Of a DNA stretch of 59,489 nucleotides, positions 24,500 through 33,279 are shown in pieces. The notes beneath the pieces are model-generated. The model was given only the letters and a program-made list of their open reading frames with translations. It did not search any database and was not told where the DNA came from. A program made the translations under genes and the position numbers. Positions within the stretch are counted from its first letter, which is position 1; each line of letters opens with the position of its first letter. This DNA is from Pseudoflavonifractor capillosus (lineage in GTDB: Bacteria > Bacillota > Clostridia > Oscillospirales > Oscillospiraceae), in the NCBI RefSeq assembly GCF_016899775.1, contig NZ_JACJJE010000018.1, positions 1 through 59,489 of the forward strand, in the 5' to 3' direction.

Positions 24500-25484
24500 T
24501 GTCCCACTGGACCGGGCGGTAGAAGAGGGCCTCCACCTGCTCCGGGTCCCGGGTCCGGCCCAGCACCCACATGAGCTTGGTCACCGCCGCCTCCAGAGTC
24601 ATGTTATAGCCCTCCAGAAGGCGGTACTTCTCCTTCACCTGATAGCCCACCTGATAGACCGCCATGTCGCTCCCCTCATAGGGCACCTGGGTGAGCATCA
24701 CGATGGTCTTGCCCGCCTGGAGCCACCGCTCCACCGCCTGGGCGAAGGGGCCGGAGCCGCCCCCCGGCAGGCCGCCCACCCCGAAGCTCTGGAGGATGAC
24801 CGCCTGATAGCTGTCCTCCAGGGCGGCCAGGGCCTCGGTCCCCATGCCGGGGATCAGGGTGAGAAGCAGGACCCGGTCCTCCAGAGTGTGGTAGAAGTCG
24901 GGGGACTCCTTGGCGTCCAGGGCGGGGAGATAGCGGATGAGCCGCCCATCCCGGATGACCCCGATCTCCGGGTAGTCCACGCTGGAGAAGGCGTTGAAGC
25001 TCTTGGTGCGCTCCTTCCGGGCACGGGTACCCAGGATCACCTTGCCGTCAAAGACCAGGCTGACCCCCCGGGAGCCCTCTGAAGCGGCGTAGAGAAAGGC
25101 GTTATATAAATTCATCCGGGCGTCGGTGTTCTCCAGACAGATGGACTTCTGGGAGCCGGTGAGCACGATGGGCTTGGGGGAAAACTGGATCAGGTAGGAC
25201 AGGGCCGCCGCGGTATAGGCCATAGTGTCGGTGCCGTGGGTGACCACAAAGCCGTCGTACTGGTCGTAGTGCTCCTCGATGGCCCGGGCCATCCGCAGCC
25301 AGTGGCTGGGCCCCAGGTTGCTGCTGTCCAGGTTCATCAGCTGGATGGTCTCCACCCGGCACAGCTCCCCGATGGCGGGGACATAGCCCAGAATCTCCCG
25401 GGAGGTGATGGCCGGGGCCAGCCCCTGGCCCGTCTCCCGGGAGGCGATGGTGCCTCCGGTGGCCAGCATGAGGATGTGCTTCAT
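24489..25484 (-). CDS. ansA: L-asparaginase, type I
   Basis: 331 residues. ATG 25484 is chosen because CAGGAGGCGG precedes it; the in-frame TTG 25505 lies upstream of that site. Catalytic motifs: ATGGTIAS (first Thr, residues ~8-15) and VVTHGTDTMAYTAAAL with the Thr-Asp pair, followed by the active Lys region GSQKSI. It is cytoplasmic (no signal peptide) and hydrolyses asparagine to aspartate and ammonia. It lies 45 bases after the flavodoxin/ferredoxin gene on the same strand and is probably co-transcribed. Confidence 0.9.
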   Translation of the reverse strand: MKHILMLATGGTIASRETGQGLAPAITSREILGYVPAIGELCRVETIQLMNLDSSNLGPSHWLRMARAIEEHYDQYDGFVVTHGTDTMAYTAAALSYLIQFSPKPIVLTGSQKSICLENTDARMNLYNAFLYAASEGSRGVSLVFDGKVILGTRARKERTKSFNAFSSVDYPEIGVIRDGRLIRYLPALDAKESPDFYHTLEDRVLLLTLIPGMGTEALAALEDSYQAVILQSFGVGGLPGGGSGPFAQAVERWLQAGKTIVMLTQVPYEGSDMAVYQVGYQVKEKYRLLEGYNMTLEAAVTKLMWVLGRTRDPEQVEALFYRPVQWDIIR

Positions 25485-25529
25485 CGAAATTCCGCCTCCT
25501 GTCAAGCCCCGCGGGGGCCCTATGTAGGA

Positions 25530-26276
25530 TTACAGAAAGGTCTCCACCGCCCGGCGGGCGGAGTAGAGCTCGGTGAGCCGGGCGGCCAGCGCGGAGGAGT
25601 TGTAGCCCAGGGCGCCCACCGGACAGTGGGCCACGCAGGACATGCAGCTGATGCACTTGTTGTCAGCCCACAGCAGGGTCTTGGGGTCCATGGCCCCGGT
25701 GGGGCACACCTGAGCGCAGAAGCCGCACCCCAGGCAGATGTCCCAGTCCCGATCCTTCTTCACCGGCACCGCCGGCTTGGGGGCGGGGGAGGGGTTGCCG
25801 GGCACCTCCGCCTCGGTCCAGCCGGGCTGGGAGAGCTTCTCCTTCACCCCCTGGACAAAGGCGTTCAGAGCCGCCATGTCCTCCTCGTCCGGGCGGCCCA
25901 CGCCCAGAGTGGGGGCGAAGATGTGGGGGGTGATGACGGCGGCGGCCCCTACGCAGCGGAAGCCCCGCTCTCCCATCTCCCGCTTCATCTGGGCCAGGGC
26001 GTCGTCGTAGTGCCGGTTGCCGTAGGTGGCCAGGATCACGCAGGGGGTGTTGTCCCCCTTCAGGCCGTCCAGCAGTCCGGGCACCGCCGGGTGCTGCCCG
26101 GCGTACACCGGCAGGGCCAGAACCAGCAGGTCCTCCGGGGTGAACTGCTTCTCCTTCTTGTTGGGGCCGGTGAGCTCCAGCAGCTCCGCCTCCCCCTCAA
26201 ACAGGGAGCAGACGGCCTCCAGGGCGCGCTTGGTTCCTCCGGTTGGGCTGAAATAGGCCCCGATTGCGTGTGTCAT
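25530..26276 (-). CDS. Flavodoxin-ferredoxin fusion (EFR1-type) protein
   Basis: 248 residues. ATG 26276 follows AAGGGGAAG. The open frame runs further upstream into repeat A, but that extension is repeat sequence and should be ignored. The N-terminal flavodoxin fold begins with the FMN loop YFSPTGGTKRA; VLALPVYAGQHP and ILATYGNRHYDDAL follow. The C-terminus carries two 4Fe-4S sets, CLGCGFCAQVC and CISCMSCVAHC (~180-220). Such proteins pass electrons in anaerobes; the partner enzyme is unknown. Confidence 0.88.
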   Translation of the reverse strand: MTHAIGAYFSPTGGTKRALEAVCSLFEGEAELLELTGPNKKEKQFTPEDLLVLALPVYAGQHPAVPGLLDGLKGDNTPCVILATYGNRHYDDALAQMKREMGERGFRCVGAAAVITPHIFAPTLGVGRPDEEDMAALNAFVQGVKEKLSQPGWTEAEVPGNPSPAPKPAVPVKKDRDWDICLGCGFCAQVCPTGAMDPKTLLWADNKCISCMSCVAHCPVGALGYNSSALAARLTELYSARRAVETFL

Positions 26277-26317
26277 ACGATCTTCCCCTTTCCTCATTTG
26301 TTTGACTTGGTGGAAAA

Positions 26318-26339
26318 GAGGGGGCCGTCCGGCCCCCTC
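26318..26339 (-). terminator. Terminator hairpin bordering repeat A copy 2 (left)
   Basis: GAGGGGGCC pairs with GGCCCCCTC around GTCC; read on the minus strand it is followed by TTTTCC. It is the exact reverse complement of the hairpin at 26564-26585 (the loop inverts from GTCC to GGAC). It sits upstream of the flavodoxin gene rather than next to a gene end, unusual for a terminator. Confidence 0.6.
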
Positions 26340-26563
26340 CCAGGCTGTCGGAAAAGTCCAAGGACTTTTCCGACAGCCTGAAAAAATGCCGTTACTTTTG
26401 CGCCGCAACAGCGGCGCAAAAGTCCTCGCTTCGCTTGCCGGAATCCTTGCACAGCAAGGCTTCCGGGGCATTTGATCCCACTCGAGGCGGGCGGCTGCCC
26501 CCTCGAGCTCCCCCGCCCTGTCTCAGGCGGATTTTATTCTGTATAGGTTTTTCGATAAACTGA
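26340..26563 (-). repeat. Intergenic repeat family A, copy 2
   Basis: About 224 bases, an inverted copy of 14127-14348 with the same internal order and the same end hairpin (CTGTCGGAAAAGTCC pairing with GGACTTTTCCGACAG near 26343-26380). It separates rmlA from the flavodoxin gene and is bordered on both sides by the same terminator stem. There is no gene in this stretch. Confidence 0.85.
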
Positions 26564-26585
26564 GAGGGGGCCGGACGGCCCCCTC
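26564..26585. terminator. Terminator hairpin bordering repeat A copy 2 (right)
   Basis: GAGGGGGCC pairs with GGCCCCCTC around GGAC, followed on the plus strand by TTTTGTTTT. It lies 22 bases beyond the stop of the minus-strand rmlA gene, in the place expected for its terminator, though in that direction the following bases (TCAGTTTATCG) are only weakly T-rich. Confidence 0.6.
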
Positions 26586-26607
26586 TTTTGTTTTGGCAGA
26601 ATTCTCC

Positions 26608-27465
26608 TTACAGGCACTGGAGATATTTTCCGTACAAAGTCATGCTCAGCTCGTCCCCGATGGCGTGGACGTGGTCGGCGGTGATCCAGCCCTCCTGGAG
26701 CCCCAGCTCCTCCAGACAGCCCACATAGCGTCCGGTCTCGTCCTGGATCTCCTTGATGGTCTGGCCGGCGGTGAGCAGACTGTCCGCCGTACCCGCGTCC
26801 AGCCAGGTGAACCCCTTCTCCAGGGGGATGACCTGGAGCTGCCCCCGGCGGAGGTACTCCAGATTCACGTCGGTGATCTCCAGCTCCCCGCGGGCGGAGG
26901 GCTTCAGGTTCCCGGCGATCTCCATGACCTGGTTGTCATAGAAGTAGAGGCCGGGGACGATGTAGTTGGACTTGGGGTGGCGGGGCTTCTCCTCGATGGA
27001 GATGGCCCGGCCGCTCTCGTCGAACTCCACCACGCCGAAGGGGCGGGGGTCCTCCACCCAATAGCCGAAGACGGTGGCCCCGGACCGGCCGGCGGCGGCC
27101 TGCTTCAGGGTGGCGCCCAGGGAGGGGGCGTAGAAGATGTTGTCCCCCAGCACCAGGCACACGTGGTCGGCGCCCACAAACTCCCGGCCGATGAGCAGGG
27201 CGTCGGCGATGCCCCGGGCCACCGGCTGCTCCGCGTAGGTGATCTGCAGCCCGTACTGGCTGCCGTCCCCCAGCAGGGCCCGGAAGGTGTCTGTCTCCCC
27301 CGGGGGGACGATGACCATAATATCAGAGATCCCCGCCTGCATCAAAATGGCGATGGGATAGTAGATCAGCGGCTTGTCATAGACGGGCAAGAGCGGCTTA
27401 CACACCGGCTTGGTCATGGGATAAAGGCGGGTGCCCTTTCCCGCGGCTAATACAATACCCTTCAC
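26608..27465 (-). CDS. rfbA: Glucose-1-phosphate thymidylyltransferase
   Basis: 285 residues. GTG 27465 follows AGGAGG. Signature LAAGKGTRLYPMT, KPLLPVYDKPLIYYP, the metal-binding region VLGDNIFY, EEKPRHPKSNY and TWLDAGTADSL. It makes dTDP-glucose from dTTP and glucose-1-phosphate, the first step to dTDP-rhamnose and related sugars for the cell surface. The other rml genes are not next to it, so it stands alone here. Confidence 0.92.
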   Translation of the reverse strand: MKGIVLAAGKGTRLYPMTKPVCKPLLPVYDKPLIYYPIAILMQAGISDIMVIVPPGETDTFRALLGDGSQYGLQITYAEQPVARGIADALLIGREFVGADHVCLVLGDNIFYAPSLGATLKQAAAGRSGATVFGYWVEDPRPFGVVEFDESGRAISIEEKPRHPKSNYIVPGLYFYDNQVMEIAGNLKPSARGELEITDVNLEYLRRGQLQVIPLEKGFTWLDAGTADSLLTAGQTIKEIQDETGRYVGCLEELGLQEGWITADHVHAIGDELSMTLYGKYLQCL

Positions 27466-27645
27466 AGCATCCTCCTGTTTTCTGTCGGCTGCCTCTTAAC
27501 GAAATGGAGCAAAGTGCCCCATTAGGTCGTCAAAATCCCGAAACAGCCTGGATTTCTGACCCATTCAATATATCATGTTCCATAACCCTTTTCAAGGGGC
27601 TTTCCATTAAGAGTTTATGAATATAGGCGCCGAAGGGGGCTGGTC

Positions 27646-28053
27646 CTAGTTCTCCCGGTCTGCGGAGCCGTCCGGCACGCCGGCGGGAAGATCCGCGAAC
27701 TGCCTCAGAAGGGCCATGCAGCGGTTCAGGCAGGACTCCAGGTCCTCGGACCCGTCGGAGCTGAAGCTGAAGCGGAGGAGCTCCGCGGCGAAGCTCAGCT
27801 TCAGGTGCTGAAGGGTCAGCTCCCGGTGGAGCTCCGGCTCCTCTCCGATCAGGACATAGATGGGGACGGAGAGGGCGCGGGCCAGGCAGCTCAGGCTCTG
27901 GAGAGAGGGGTTCCCCTCCCCGCGCTCATAGGCGGACAGGCTGCTGGCAGAGATGCCGGAGCGGTCCTCCAGCGCCTCCAGAGAGAGGCTGCACCGCCTG
28001 CGCAGCATACGGAGCTGTGCGCCGAACCTTTTTCGCAGTTCTTCCTGCGTCAA
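27646..28053 (-). CDS. XRE-family HTH regulator
   Basis: 135 residues. TTG 28053 follows AAGGAGGGG; the nearby ATG is out of frame and stops at once. HTH at ~10-65: RFGAQLRMLRRRCSLSLEAL, GISASSLSAYERGEGNPSL, LSCLARALSVPIYVLIGEE. The C-terminal half is helical without a known domain. It is divergent from the lipoprotein-two-component operon and separated from it by 273 bases with a promoter-like site, so it may regulate that operon. Confidence 0.85.
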   Translation of the reverse strand: MTQEELRKRFGAQLRMLRRRCSLSLEALEDRSGISASSLSAYERGEGNPSLQSLSCLARALSVPIYVLIGEEPELHRELTLQHLKLSFAAELLRFSFSSDGSEDLESCLNRCMALLRQFADLPAGVPDGSADREN

Positions 28054-28254
28054 CGCGGCATCCCCTCCTTCCTTAAGCTGATTCGCTTGCTGAGAACAGG
28101 ATACCTGATTCCAAAAATTCTGTCAATTCCTCTTTGCGCCGGCTTCAGGCCGCCGGAGCGGCGGAACAGCGGAAGATTCCGGAGCATTTCCTCACCCGCG
28201 CTCCCGGGGCGGGAGAAGATTTTCAAAAAAGCCATATTCATTTTTCGGATTTTA

Positions 28255-28263
28255 TGGTATGAT
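28255..28263 (+). promoter_or_regulatory. Extended -10 promoter for the lipoprotein operon
   Basis: TGGTATGAT (28255-28263) in an AT-rich dip, 64 bases before the lipoprotein start. No clear -35 box. The rest of 28054-28326 shows nothing further. Confidence 0.4.
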
Positions 28264-28326
28264 ACCAATGAATGCGCGGCCGCCTGGGATTTGAGGCGGC
28301 CCGGCGGGGAAAGGAGAGTGACGGAC

Positions 28327-29775
28327 ATGAAAAGACATTGGAGCGCGGGGCTGTTCTGGCTGGCGGTTCTGGTGCTGACTCTGTCCGGCTGCTTCTTCCG
28401 GGCGCCGGCGGACCTGTATCAGAGTCCGGAGCAGTCGGCGGACTACCTGAGCCTGACCCAGACCATCCGAAACGCGAAGAACGCCCTGTCCCAGGAGTAC
28501 GGGGTGGAGGTGGAGGACATCTCCGTGATGAGCGGCAACAACACCGCCCTCATTCAGCTCCAGGATATGGACGGGGACGGGACAACGGAGACGGCGGTCA
28601 CCTTTTTCCGGGTGCCCGACGCGGACCGGCCTTTGAAGATCTACTTTTTTACCAAGTCGGATGAGGACACTTATACCGCCAGCGCGGTGGTGGAGGGGAC
28701 CGGCTCCTCCATCTACCGGGTGGACTATGTGGACCTGAACGGAAACGGGACCAAGGAAGTGGTGGTCAGCTGGCAGATGAACACCGGCGCCTACCTCTTG
28801 GGGGCCTACTCCCTGGAGGAGGTCATGAACCGCAACGTACAGCAGGCGGCGGTCTCCTCCTCCGCCTCCGGGGCGGCGGCGGTGCCCAAGCAGGACGCCC
28901 TGCGGGCCGAGGAGTGGATGACCACCGCCTATACGGAATACGCCCTCTATGATCTGGACCAGGACACCCGCACGGAGATCGCGGTGATCCAGGTGGACCC
29001 GGCGGGCACCAACAGCACAGTGCAGATCTACGGCTGGCGGGACGGCACCTTTATGATCCGGGATACCGTCTCCCTGTCCGCGGGAATCGTCAGCAACGGC
29101 ATCCGGAATGTAGCCGCCAACCTCCTCCGGGGGGAGGAAAACGTGCCGGTGCGGGCCCTGTATATCTCCAGCGAACTGGCCGACGGGCGCCATGCGGTGG
29201 ATGTGGTGACCTACCGGGACGGGAAGCTTGCCAATCTGAGCCTGGATGAGACCGGCGTGAGCCGGGACGTGCTGGACCGGTATGTGGATCTGGACCCCGC
29301 GGACGTCAATGAGGACGGGGTGCTGGAGCTGCCCAGCCCCATCCAGCTGCCCAGCAGCAGCGACACCTCCGCCTCGGATTTCTGGCTCATCGACTGGAGC
29401 CAGTACACCAGCCGGGGGACAAAGGAGTATGTGTGCACCACCTACCACAATATCGCCGACGGCTGGTACCTGACGGTCCCGGAGGATTGGAAGGACCAGA
29501 TCACGCTGAGCCGGAACGACTTTGTCACGGGACAGCGGGCGGTCTCCTTCTACCACCTGGACGAGAAGGGCCAGCGGGAGAGCAGCCCCTTCCTGGTGAT
29601 CTATAAGTTTGCCAGCCAGTTCAGCCGGGCGGAGACCTCCAACCGGTTCCTCCTGCGGGAGGAGGAGGGGGCGGTATACGCCGCCACCCTCTACGACAGC
29701 GACTGGGACTGCGGCATGGACAGCACAGAGCTTCAGGCGGCCTTCCATCTGATCCAAAGCAGCTGGACCGACTGA
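28327..29775 (+). CDS. Lipoprotein with VCBS/FG-GAP-like acidic repeats
   Basis: 482 residues. ATG 28327 follows GGAAAGGAG; the frame is open further upstream but the signal peptide fixes this start. Signal peptide with lipobox LSGC at ~19-22. Calcium-loop-like segments recur: DMDGDGTTE, DLNGNGTKE, DLDQDTRTE, DVNEDGVLE, in contexts that suggest beta-propeller blades. It is the first gene of a lipoprotein-response regulator-histidine kinase set, so it may be a surface sensor or accessory of that system, or its main output. Family unnamed. Confidence 0.75.
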   Translation: MKRHWSAGLFWLAVLVLTLSGCFFRAPADLYQSPEQSADYLSLTQTIRNAKNALSQEYGVEVEDISVMSGNNTALIQLQDMDGDGTTETAVTFFRVPDADRPLKIYFFTKSDEDTYTASAVVEGTGSSIYRVDYVDLNGNGTKEVVVSWQMNTGAYLLGAYSLEEVMNRNVQQAAVSSSASGAAAVPKQDALRAEEWMTTAYTEYALYDLDQDTRTEIAVIQVDPAGTNSTVQIYGWRDGTFMIRDTVSLSAGIVSNGIRNVAANLLRGEENVPVRALYISSELADGRHAVDVVTYRDGKLANLSLDETGVSRDVLDRYVDLDPADVNEDGVLELPSPIQLPSSSDTSASDFWLIDWSQYTSRGTKEYVCTTYHNIADGWYLTVPEDWKDQITLSRNDFVTGQRAVSFYHLDEKGQRESSPFLVIYKFASQFSRAETSNRFLLREEEGAVYAATLYDSDWDCGMDSTELQAAFHLIQSSWTD

Positions 29776-29802
29776 CGGGAAGCCGATGAGAGGGAGACAG
29801 AC

Positions 29803-30492
29803 ATGAGAAAAGTTTTGGTTTTGGAGGATGAAGAGAATATCCGCAGCTTTGTGGTCATCAACCTGAAGCGGGCGGGCTATGAGACCATCGAGGCCGGCAC
29901 CGGGGAGGAGGCCCTGGCCCTCATCAAGGAGGACCCGGGCATCAAGGTGGCGCTGCTGGACATCATGCTGCCCGGTATCGACGGCTTTGAGGTGTGCCGC
30001 CGCATCCGGGCCATGGACAGCAAAATCGGAATCATCATGCTCACCGCCCGCACCCAGGAGATGGACAAGGTCACCGGCCTGATGACCGGGGCGGACGACT
30101 ATGTGACCAAGCCCTTCTCTCCGGCGGAGCTCACCGCCCGGGTGGACGCCCTGTTCCGCCGCACCGGCGGCGAGGAGGAATCCGTTTCCGCCGACGAGAT
30201 CAGCCAGCCCCCCTTCCTGCTGAACACCCGCAACCGGACCCTGGAGAAAAACGGCCAGCGTGTGAAGCTCACTCAGGTGGAGTACGGCATCGTCAAGCTG
30301 TTCATGGAGAATCCGGGAAAGGCCCTCTCCCGGGAGGAGATCCTGGACGCGGTGTGGGGCAAGGACTACTTCGGCGAGCTGAAAATCGTGGACGTGAACA
30401 TCCGCCGCCTGCGCATCAAAATCGAGGACAACCCCACGAAACCGACGTATGTGAATACGGTGTGGGGCTACGGTTATAAGTGGGGCAGCTGA
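29803..30492 (+). CDS. OmpR/PhoB-family response regulator
   Basis: 229 residues. Receiver domain with the acidic pair DEE (8-10), phospho-acceptor Asp in ALLDIMLPG (~53), Thr in MLTAR and Lys in VTKPFSP. Winged-helix C-terminal domain with LTQVEYGIVKLF, REEILDAVWG and TVWGYGYKW. It lies 27 bases after the lipoprotein gene and 71 bases before its kinase. Confidence 0.92.
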   Translation: MRKVLVLEDEENIRSFVVINLKRAGYETIEAGTGEEALALIKEDPGIKVALLDIMLPGIDGFEVCRRIRAMDSKIGIIMLTARTQEMDKVTGLMTGADDYVTKPFSPAELTARVDALFRRTGGEEESVSADEISQPPFLLNTRNRTLEKNGQRVKLTQVEYGIVKLFMENPGKALSREEILDAVWGKDYFGELKIVDVNIRRLRIKIEDNPTKPTYVNTVWGYGYKWGS

Positions 30493-30563
30493 GACGGCTG
30501 TTACGGCTGTCATAGACGGCACAGCACTGAGAACGCACAATTCATTTTTAAGGAGGTGGAGAC

Positions 30564-31991
30564 ATGGCCAAAAAAGTAAAGATCACGGACCAGCGGAAGA
30601 TCCGGGGCATCCGCCGCCGCTGGCTCATCAACAGCGTGGGCGTGGTGCTGCTGGTGCTGGTGCTGGCCCTGGCCACCTTCTCCGCCGCCATCTGGAGCTA
30701 CTACTACTCCTCCACCACGAGCGACCTGCAGCGCCGGGCGGAATCCACCGCCGGCGGCTTTGCCTCCTATACCCGCAGCCAGTATTGGACCAACGCCCAG
30801 AACGCGGTGCAGCGCTTTGAGGAGAAGACCAAGCTGGAGCTCCAGTTCCTGGACACCTCCGGCTCCGTCCAGTACTCCAGCAACGACCTGGCCGCCGGCA
30901 CCACGCCGGACACGCCGGAGATCCAGGAGGCCCTGACCAACCAGGAGGTCCAGGTGTGGATCGGCTCCGACCCGGATACCGGAGAGCGGATCGCCACCGC
31001 CTCCGCCCCCATCGTCTACCACGGGCAGACGGTGGCGGTGGTGCGCTATGTGACCTCCCTGGTGAACATCGACCGGCAGTATGTGCTGGCGGTGGCCCTG
31101 GCCTGCCTGCTGGGGGCGGTGATTTTCGCCCTGGTCTACTTCTCCAACCTGTACTTTGTCCGCTCCATTGTGGAGCCCATTGCCAGCATCACCGAGACTG
31201 CCCGGCTCATCGCCGACGGCAGCTACGGGGTGCAGATCGAGAAGAAGTACGACGACGAGGTGGGGGAGCTCACCGACACCATCAACGACATGTCTCTGAA
31301 AATCAAGCAGTCGGAGAAGACCCAGTCGGAGTTTATCTCCTCCGTCTCCCATGAGCTGCGCACCCCTCTCACCGCCATCACCGGCTGGGCGGAGACCATC
31401 CAGAGCGGCGAGCTGAAAAACCCCGAGGACGTGCGGAAGGGCATGGACATCATCGTGTCCGAGGCCCGGCGGCTCACCAACATGGTGGAGGAGCTGCTGG
31501 AGTTCTCCCGCATCTCCGACGGCCGGTTCACCCTGTCGGTGGAGCCCATGGACCTGAAGGCGGAGCTGGAGGACGCGGTGTACACCTACCGGGAGTTCTT
31601 CCGCCGGGAGGGCATCGAGCTCACCTACCAGGACTGCCCGGAGGAGATGCTCCCTATCAGCGGCGACCCGGAGCGGATGCGTCAGGTGTTCTGCAACCTG
31701 CTGGACAACGCGGCCAAGCACGGCGGCTCCGGCAAGCGCATCGACGTGTCCATCGCCCAGGACGGGGAGGAGGCGGTCATCCGCATCCGGGACTACGGCC
31801 CCGGCATCCCTGAGGAGGAGCTGCCCCACGTGAAGTACAAGTTCTACAAGGGGAGCTCCAAGGCACGGGGCTCCGGCATCGGCCTGGCGGTGTGCGAGGA
31901 GATCGTCACCCGCCACGAGGGGACCCTCACCATCGGCAACGCGGAGGGGGGCGGCTGTCTGGTGACCATCCGCCTGCCCATTGAAGCCTAG
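30564..31991 (+). CDS. Membrane HAMP-containing histidine kinase
   Basis: 475 residues. ATG 30564 follows AAGGAGGTGG. TM helices at ~20-45 and ~172-195 enclose an extracytoplasmic sensor; a HAMP region follows. H box SHELRTPLTAITGW (phospho-His), N box NLLDNAAKHG, G1 DYGPGIP and G2 GSGIGLAV are all intact. It is the cognate kinase of the preceding response regulator. The upstream lipoprotein would face the same side as its sensor domain. Confidence 0.93.
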   Translation: MAKKVKITDQRKIRGIRRRWLINSVGVVLLVLVLALATFSAAIWSYYYSSTTSDLQRRAESTAGGFASYTRSQYWTNAQNAVQRFEEKTKLELQFLDTSGSVQYSSNDLAAGTTPDTPEIQEALTNQEVQVWIGSDPDTGERIATASAPIVYHGQTVAVVRYVTSLVNIDRQYVLAVALACLLGAVIFALVYFSNLYFVRSIVEPIASITETARLIADGSYGVQIEKKYDDEVGELTDTINDMSLKIKQSEKTQSEFISSVSHELRTPLTAITGWAETIQSGELKNPEDVRKGMDIIVSEARRLTNMVEELLEFSRISDGRFTLSVEPMDLKAELEDAVYTYREFFRREGIELTYQDCPEEMLPISGDPERMRQVFCNLLDNAAKHGGSGKRIDVSIAQDGEEAVIRIRDYGPGIPEEELPHVKYKFYKGSSKARGSGIGLAVCEEIVTRHEGTLTIGNAEGGGCLVTIRLPIEA

Positions 31992-32111
31992 CGTGCCGGG
32001 AACCTTGCAATTTTCCCAAAAACTTGATAAAATACCCTGGGCGCGGATGCGCCTGCGGGGATGCGCCTGCGGGGATGCCTGTCCCCCGATCCAAAGGAGA
32101 AACTACTGCTC

Positions 32112-33107
32112 ATGCGAACAACGGAAGAACAAAACAACTGTCAGACCTGTCCCGCCGGCGGGTTCAAGACCATGTGCGGCGGGCAGGCCCTCATTGAGGG
32201 CATCATGATGCGCGGCCCCAAAAAGCAGGCCATCGTGGTGCGCAAGCCAGACGGCGAGCTGGCCGTCAAGGAGAGCCAGCTGAAATTCATCAAGGACCGC
32301 TACCCGGTTCTGGGCCTGCCCCTGGTCCGGGGGGTGGTGACCTTCTGCGCCTCCATGGTGGAGGGGGTCAAGGCCCTCATGTTCTCGGCGGAGTTCTACC
32401 CCGAGGACGAGGAGGCGGAGCCGGAGGAGCCCTCCAAGTTCGAACTGTGGCTGGAGAAGCGGCTGGGCAGCGAGAAGATGGCCTCTCTGGTGGTCACCCT
32501 GGCGGTGATCCTGGGCATCGGCATGTCCATCGGCCTGTTTTTCCTGCTGCCCACCCTGCTGGGGACGGCGGTCACGGTGGTGACCGACTCCATGCTGGTG
32601 CGGAACGTGGCGGAGAGCCTGCTGAAGCTGGCCATTTTTGTGGGGTATCTGGCCCTGTGCTCCCGGATGAAGGACATCCACCGGGTCTTTGAGTACCACG
32701 GGGCGGAGCACAAGACCATCTTCTGCTACGAGGCCGGTCTGCCCCTCACGGTGGAGAACGTGCGCAGGCAGCCCCGGCACCACCCCAGGTGCGGGACCAG
32801 CTTCCTCTTTATGGTCATCGCCATCTCCATCATCGTGTCCACCATCGTCTTTGCCATCTGGCCGGTTCACCACCCGCTGCTGCGGTTTCTGGCCCACCTG
32901 CTCATGCTCCCCATCATCGTGGGGGTGAGCTATGAGTTCAACCGGTGGGCGGGCCGCCACGACGGCCCCATCACCAAGATTTTGACCGCCCCCGGCCTGT
33001 GGCTCCAGAATTTCACCACCTTCGAGCCGGACGACTCCATGATCGAGGTGGGCATTACGGCGCTGAAGCTGGTGCTGCCCGAGGTGAAGGGCGAGGACGC
33101 GTGGTAA
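32112..33107 (+). CDS. DUF1385 membrane protein
   Basis: 331 residues. ATG 32112 follows AAAGGAGAAA; earlier in-frame Met codons lie in a small GC-rich tandem repeat (32049-32077). Motifs of DUF1385: GGQALIEGIMMRGPKK near the start, FEYHGAEHKTIFCYE, and RQPRHHPRCGTSFLF. Several TM helices are present in the middle and end. Function unknown; in many Clostridia it sits next to prmC, as here. Confidence 0.88.
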   Translation: MRTTEEQNNCQTCPAGGFKTMCGGQALIEGIMMRGPKKQAIVVRKPDGELAVKESQLKFIKDRYPVLGLPLVRGVVTFCASMVEGVKALMFSAEFYPEDEEAEPEEPSKFELWLEKRLGSEKMASLVVTLAVILGIGMSIGLFFLLPTLLGTAVTVVTDSMLVRNVAESLLKLAIFVGYLALCSRMKDIHRVFEYHGAEHKTIFCYEAGLPLTVENVRRQPRHHPRCGTSFLFMVIAISIIVSTIVFAIWPVHHPLLRFLAHLLMLPIIVGVSYEFNRWAGRHDGPITKILTAPGLWLQNFTTFEPDDSMIEVGITALKLVLPEVKGEDAW

Positions 33108-33256
33108 AATGCAGAATGCAGGAATGCAGAATGCAGAATGAATGGGGAGCGGCGTGGCCTGCGGGGTGAAAACACGCCGGCTGGAAATTCCTGAGCCGTG
33201 TTTGAAAAAAGCAGGGGCAGTTGAGAGTTATATTCTGCCTTCTGCATTTTTCATTA
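33108..33256. repeat. Intergenic element with ATGCAGAATGCAGAAT-type ends
   Basis: Between DUF1385 and prmC the left end carries several copies of AATGCAGAATGCAG (33110-33145). The right end has the inverse type, TTCTGCCTTCTGCATTTTTCATT (33233-33255). This gives long imperfect terminal inverted repeats of a small MITE-like element without a gene. Confidence 0.55.
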
Positions 33257-33279
33257 CAACAAAGTGGGGGGTGAACGAA

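Noticed and set aside
26277-26471. N-terminal extension of the flavodoxin-ferredoxin protein
   Set aside because: The extra codons fall in repeat A and would be read from the repeat itself; the proper ribosome site and the FMN-loop start support ATG 26276.
28252-30540. 762-codon open frame on the minus strand
   Set aside because: Spans two clear plus-strand genes (lipoprotein and response regulator); composition is typical of a shadow frame.
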